From: Candidatus Scybalocola fimicaballi
GTDB taxonomy: Bacteria; Bacteroidota; Bacteroidia; Bacteroidales; Paludibacteraceae
Reading direction: 5' to 3'
Length of the DNA: 12,042 nucleotides
Assembly: GCA_002317115.1 (NCBI GenBank)
Contig: DCIP01000128.1
Coordinates: forward strand, 1 to 12,042
Shown: one piece after another, positions 1 to 7,200 of the stretch
Numbering within the stretch: position 1 is the first letter of the stretch
How the letters are laid out: every line of letters begins with the position of its first letter
The notes under the pieces: model-generated
Databases searched by the model: none
What the model saw: only the letters and a program-made list of their open reading frames with translations
Told to the model about the DNA's origin: nothing
Program-made: the position numbers and the translations under genes

Positions 1-1205
1 GCCTTACATGTCTTGCCAGACGCTCCAACCAACTTACTTACTGACAAGTTGACCAATGTCTCACCGTCTGCCAAACCAGGAACAAAAGCAGAGTCAACGC
101 TTACATTAGAATTGTTCCAATAGTAGAAATCACCACCGTTAACCTTTAACAACAATGTATCTCCCTTACAAATCGGTTTATTGCCAACAACTGTGATCTC
201 TGGTTTCTTATAATTATTGATCTTAATCTCCGACTGAGCCTCACAATTTGATATCTGATGAACAACATTCAAAAGGTAAACACCTTCTGCTGATGCCTTT
301 GAAGCGACGAATGGCATTGTAGCGTCAAGTGCCATTGTAGGGACAAGCTCAAGTTTCAAATCAGTATCTGGATACATTGCTCTTGAAACAGAGTCGAGAT
401 CAATTGTCTCATATTCACAGATATCAAGATTTCTGTTTTCCGCAAGACGGAATGGCTCAATCACATTATAATCAAAATGAGTCTTCTCACTCTCACATCC
501 ATAGACTGTGTCGATTCGGTAGACATCGTAACCATCCTTGATTGGTTTTGCCACATCCAAACCAAGTGTATCGCCAAACGACTCAGCACCGTTGCCAACC
601 ATAGTCCAAGATGTCTTATAGTCGCCGGCAACCACATCAGCATGAACCGTCGTCTCAACACCTACACAAAGGTTGAATGATGGATCAACATCAAGCACTG
701 GAGTCTCAGGTTTCTTGATGAATTTCAAGTTTGTCGACGCTGCAATCGGGCAATTAAATCTGTCAGTGTAAACCAACTTATAATTTCCAGCGACACTCAC
801 CTTAGTTGAGTCTGCAATTCCCTTCTCTACTCCACCTTCATAAAGTTTCACTGAAGTAAGCTGAGGCATAAAGCCTTCATCCGAAACAGTCTTCTTTGTT
901 TGAGCATACTGAGCAAGATCAAACTCAAGAGGCATACAGATCGCAGTGTCGGCAAGTGCGATTGAAATAGCTTTTGTAAATTCTATGTTAACCTTGATAG
1001 GATCCGACTTACAAACAGTATCTTCGTTGATGTTCAACTGACGAACAGACAACTCGTATGCCGTATCTTTTCTTGCCGATGCGACGAACTTATCTGCCAC
1101 CACGCTATCCACTGCGGATGTCCACTCAAGTTTATAAGCAGCAGCGTCGTCATCATCTCGTGTCAACTCAATATTAACATCGTCGTCAGTCTGACAGAAA
1201 CGGAA
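1..1205 (-). repeat. Super-repeat copy C: five Ig-like modules, last one cut by the window edge
   Basis: Residues 2628-3028. The module-opening motifs are RFCQT, AICMP, NLCVG, DICEY and PICKG, in the same order as copy B. The block lacks only about its last 20 residues, which would lie left of position 1. Whether another super-repeat copy or the C-terminal domain follows cannot be seen. Loop substitutions are spread evenly rather than clustered, which suggests this is a true diverged duplicate and not an assembly artefact. Confidence 0.9.
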
Positions 1206-4200
1206 TAGATCCTGAGATGGAAGGACAGCTGGAGTTGTATGGACCTTCACCACAAATGAAGTATCCATCTCACACGTCTTATCATTCTCAGCCACTACAG
1301 AACGAGCAAGCAACGAAACTGTGATATCATCATCACTCGTGCTAACGACCTTGTATGTTGTCGACGGTACTGTCGTCTCATTCCAATAGAAATAGTCAGC
1401 GCCATCAGCAGTCAAAAGCAAATCATTACCCTCACAAATTGGACGGTTGCCAGAAACTGATATAGCTGGCTTCTTATGACTCTTGACTGTTAGACTCTTG
1501 CTTGCCACACAAGTGGAAACTGTATCTTTTACGTCTACAACATAAACACCCTCAAGAGCAACCTTCTCAACATTGATTGATGAGATATTGCCATTCATTC
1601 CATCATTATGGATGTCAAGCACCAAATTATCAAGCGGACGAAGATGCTTTCTTGCCAACGAATCCAAGTTGATTGTCTCATACTCACAAATATCAACATC
1701 AGCAAGATCATCAAATGCAAACGGAGCCTTAACGCTATAAGTCAACGACTGAGGATCACTCTCACAGCCATAGATTGTATCACGTCTTACCACCTTATAG
1801 ACAACATTGTCTACAGGTTTAGAAGCATCGATAGCCAACGACTCAGCAGCAAACGTTTTGTCTGCACCAACATTCTTCCAGACAAACTCATAGTTACCAG
1901 CCACAACTGCAGGAGTCACAACTGTATCATTCATCTGACATAGATTGAAGATGCTGTCTGTGTCAAGCTCTGGTTTTGTTGGCTTGCTGATGAATGCCAA
2001 CTTCACACTTGATTCAATAGGACAGCCATACTTATCAGTGTAAACTAATTCGTATAGGCCAGGCTCAGTAATAGCAGTTGAGTCAGCGACTGGTTTTGTA
2101 ACACCACCATCGTAAATCTTAACCGACTTCAATTCTGGTTTGAATCCGTCATCCGAAACCGTCTTCTTTGTCTGTGCATACTTAGCAAGATCAAAATCAA
2201 GAGGCTGACAAATTGCAGTGTCGGCAAGAGCAATAGAAATATGCTTTGTAATCTCGACGTCGACAACAATCGGCTCCGACTTACAAACTGTATCTGCAGT
2301 AATATTGATCTGCTTTACAGTCAATTTATATGCAGTGTCTTTCTTTGCAGATGCGACGAATGGATCAACCACTACACTATCCACTGCGGATGTCCACTCA
2401 AGTTTATAAGCAGCCACGTCTTCATCCTTACGAGCGATTTCAATCTTCACGTCATCATCAGTTTGACAGAATCTGAATGGTTCCTGAGCATCCAATCTGT
2501 CTGGAGTCGCATAAACAGTCACCTTATGCTCAAGAGTGTCAGAGCAACCAGTACCCTCGATATTTGTAATCAACAATAATGTTGTATCATAAGCAAGAGC
2601 GTTGATCTTCACAGAAGCGATAGAAGAAAGTTCAAATCCATCCTTATTCTGCCAAGAGTAAGAAGACTTTCTGTCTTCTCCTATCGTCTTAGCCTCGAAT
2701 GCATTACCTACACAAGCAATCGTAGGAGCGACAATCTTATTCTGCGGACGATTGTGGTAAATAACAGTTACTGAGTTAGAAGCTGTGCAACCAGTCAAAG
2801 TATCAGTAGCAGTCATCTCAAACACGATTGTATCCTGAACAGTTCTGCTGACAGAAGAAAGTTCAGATTTCGACGCTGCCACACCATTCTGAGTCATCTC
2901 ATATTTAATAAATGAACGCTTGATAGAAGGATCGAAATGGAACGAGTTGACAAGAGCGTCATAAACATTGATCTTCTCACCAGCACATTTCTTAGATACC
3001 GAATCCTCGATAACATCCACCTTAACAGGTTCAGCGACGACAGCGAAAGTAGTGTCGTAATCACTCACACATCCACTCTTAAGATTCTTTGTGAACGCAG
3101 TGTAAATCACATTAGAAGCAGAAGCGGCAACTGTCAAATCGTAACCCTCTACCCCATTCTTATACTCACCCCAGAAGACTGAAGTGTTAGTCTTATCCTT
3201 ATTTGTATCGACAGCAGATAGTTTCAAATCAACATTGTTAGAACACAAGAAAGCTGTATCCTGAGAATCCGCAATCTTTGGAGAAGTTGGTTTGAAATTG
3301 ATTGTGACAGCCACCGTGTCAGAAGCAGAACAAACATTCTCTGCATCACTTATTATATATGTATAGTTAACAGTGTCACGACCTGCGATATGCTTCACCA
3401 CCGAAGCCGCTTCATCATTCACGTCGACTACATTATTTCCATCAATACGACCAAACTTCACATTAAGAGTAGCAAGGTCGACAATACCGATTGAAGATTC
3501 ATTTCCACTCAAGTAAAGCTTTACATGTTTAGCCAAATCAACAGAATCAGGCTCACATACAGACTTAGTGTCTTCAGCCCTCAATGAAAATGCCTTTCTC
3601 ACCTCAACGTGGAATTCTGTCTTAGAAGTACAGTGAGTAGTGAAATTCTCCTGAACAACTACATAATCAAGCACCTTACGTTTTCCATCTACAGCAACAG
3701 TATCCGTATTGATAGAACGAGGCACCTCATTTCCAGCAGCGTCGTAAAGAACAGTATTCAAATTTGACTCATCATTCTCATCCGAACTCTGAGCCTTGAT
3801 GTCGAAGACATGCTCACCCGTATTCTGGCAGAAAACAGTATCTTTCACCAACGACTCAATCGGATTCTTATGAATTGTAACCTCAATAGAAGCAGTATCT
3901 GCACACTCCTTATCATTCTTTGCAATCAAATAAAGTTTTTCAGATTCCTCAAGAGCAACCTTCTTCTCAGTGATCATTGTCTCAAGATCATTTCTGTACC
4001 ACTGATACTCATAGTTGTCGTCGAGTGAAGGCAAATTAAAAGGAAGAGCGAAACAAGTGTCGATATTGGAAAGTTCCATTATAGAAGGCAAACCTCTAAA
4101 CAACAATGTCACAGTGTCCTTAGCCGAACATCCACCAATTTCATCCTCATACTGAACCAAGAATCTCTTAGACTGATCCTCGTGACGACCAGCATCAGAC

Positions 4201-7200
4201 TTGATAGCAGACAAAGCCGCATCAGACAAAGGTGTTGCCGACGGAGTTTCTCCTGTCAACTTATAAACCTTAAACGACACCTTAGCATCGATGATATCGT
4301 TCTTGATTCTCAAACTATCGTTAAGAGACTTCAACAAATCGAACGACTCACCGTAACATCTAACAGTATCTTTCTGACGTTTGAAAGAGAATGTCTTGTC
4401 GATATTCACCACAACCATTGTATCCTTGCCGACACAACCAGTCAACTCATTCTTCTGCTTAACGAAATATCGGATATTCTTCTTAGCCGACGTGATGGTT
4501 GCGATACCATCCTCGTCAACATTAACACCAGTCAACGCAGACCAAGACAACTTAGTATTGTTGTCAAGGACATTGACCGCAGCACCAGTTGCCTCCACCA
4601 AATCGTAAGTTTTGGTTCCAAGACACAAACTAACAGTATCATTATCCAATAAAGGAAGATGAGGAAGATCGCTCACCACTGCCTCCACATTCACCAATGG
4701 ACCTTCACAAAGAGTTGAGATATTACTATATGTAGCTACATATAGACTATTTTTATCAATGAACTCACCAATCGAATCACTTTTAATAAAAACAGATCCT
4801 AATTTTGAAGCTTTCAATGAATCTTTTGATGAATAGTAGACCAAAGTAAGGTTTGAAACATCAGAAGGAGTATGTTTATTTACGACTCTTACATCATCGT
4901 CGCCAAAACAAAGATTAATTCTATCAAATTCCGGCTCATCAGTCACATCAGGATGGACGACTAAATTGACATCCAACCATTGACCTTTACAACCTAGTTT
5001 TGTGCTTTGACGAACCTTATACTGATACATACCAGCAACATCACATTTTCCTAAAATTTCAGTCAAGAAAACAGAGTCTTTTGCTCCTACAACAGTATCA
5101 ACCTTCTTAAACCACTCTATAGTATAGTCGGCAACTGTTGGCTTTGTAGGTATATTTGCAGTCGTCTCATAGAAAGGGACATTACGACAAGTCTTAAGTA
5201 CCAAAGGATCCTTCTTCATGATTGCTTTTGTAGTATCTCCTACATATGGGAATGTAGTGATATTCTGGTCAACAATCACCTGGAATGTATCAGCATCACT
5301 GACACAGTTGTTAGAATCGATACGAACAACAGACCAAAGTTCCCTACCTTGATCTTTACCATCCAAGGAAGATCCATATGAAGTAGCAATTGAGCTATAC
5401 CAATCAGTTCTATTATCAAATTCGGGCAAAGTTGTAACATTGCTTTTAATCCACTGCCAACGATACCCCTTGGCAAACAATGCACTATCCTTATCTGCAT
5501 TAAACACATTAAGATCAGGAGCCACCTCATCACCCAAACAATATAGGACGGAATCGACTCCACCCACAAACTTCGGAGCATCCGTATAATAGCATCTAGC
5601 TCGAACCAACATTCTAGAAGGAGCACTATAACAACTATTTTTTACACGGACAAAGAAAGGATTCTCAACAAAATCTGATGACGAATTACTACAATCAGTA
5701 GAGAACGTTGCAATCAAGTCTGCAAGAGTCACGAATTCATCATCGGCATCAGTAATTTTCTTATAATACTTAATAGTATCCAATCGAGAATCCACACGTT
5801 TGATATCTAGCCAATTTGTAATATCAGACTCCTTGATTTCATAACCAGCACAGAAATAAATAGTATCAGACGCAAGAGTATCAGGTAAAGGAAGGACCTC
5901 TACGGTAGATGTATCTCTCAAATCACTGATACACTGACCACTCTTAAAGGCTACCGAATAGTAGAAAATATCAACAGAATCGAGTGGCACATTAATGCTA
6001 GTAACAACAGAATCTAAAATCACACGTGATGAATCAATTGAATGCTCACGATACCATACTGGAACAAAATTTCTCTTGTCGTAATTTTCCAACACAGATA
6101 GTTTCAAAGTTTGAGATCCATCAGGAACACTACAAACAATAGTGTCCTCAATAACTACATTCGGATTTTGTGTGATTGCGACACCAGTCACATTAATTGT
6201 AAAATTAAATGTGTCACCCTGACAAGTAAGATCCTTCAACCACAAAGAAATTTTATAGTTTCCAGGATTTCTTGTATCAACTTCCTTATTTAGATTCCAA
6301 TTAAATATTTTATCTGCATTAACGTTAATTGCAGAATCCGATTTTGAGATCTCTCCACCTATTATACGATGAATATCATATACTCGTTTAGATTTTTCGA
6401 TTTTGATATTCTCAATATCCGCTTCTCTACAAACATAAATCGTAGTATCTGGAGTGATTTTATTACCTGCATAGTACACAGTTGGTTTGTCAGGAGTAAA
6501 ATCTTCAATAACCAAAGGTATAGTATCGGAACATTTACCTGCTTGCCAAGGCGAATAGAACTGCAAATAATATGTTCCCTTCTTATTGAAATTATACTTT
6601 TTGTCTTCTAATAATGAAACTTTTTCTAGAGTACCGTCTTTAGGTTTATAGATCGTTTCCAAAGATTTTTCATTAAAAAGAAGATATACATTTGACAAAT
6701 CAGTAGGAGTATGAAGAATATTTTCAAGACTATCACCAAAGACATCAAGTTTAGAACTACCTGCACACCCCGCTAACGATTTCAAAGTATCTACAGTAGC
6801 ACGAGAAGCAGAGACATTTGAAAAATCAATCAATCCTTCAACTTCAGATCTATTGACTCCATAATGTCTAGAAATCATATAAATAGAATCTTGTTTTGCA
6901 TCAATCCAAGTAAGAGAATCTCGTTTTCTCAAACTATCAAGTTTGTATTTATATTTACTTTTCAACAAAAGATTTAATTCTCCAGTAGATATGTTTATTC
7001 CATTTCCACCACAGTAACTAAATAAAATTGTATCAGGTATCGACACGTCTGGACATTCCGCATTAGCTTCTACCGATACCTCGACATGCTTTGGATCTTT
7101 TACAAATATACCTTTGGGAGATGCAGTCTTTTTCCCATATAGACTTTTCTCTCCTCCACAACCTCCGCTACCTCCAAAATTACCTCTGCCTGTACCATCG

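Noticed and set aside
1..3839. CRISPR or intergenic satellite repeat as the reason for the periodic DNA
   Set aside because: The periodicity is in-frame, follows protein domains, is diverged mainly by substitution and has no short direct repeats with unique spacers.
4182..4652. Plus-strand open frame of 156 codons, with several others on the plus strand between 1 and 8829
   Set aside because: They lie antisense inside the unbroken 3,028-codon minus-strand frame, have low-complexity Ser/Thr/Leu/Ile products and no recognisable motifs. They arise because Asp/Ser/Thr/Val-rich codons read backwards rarely give stops.
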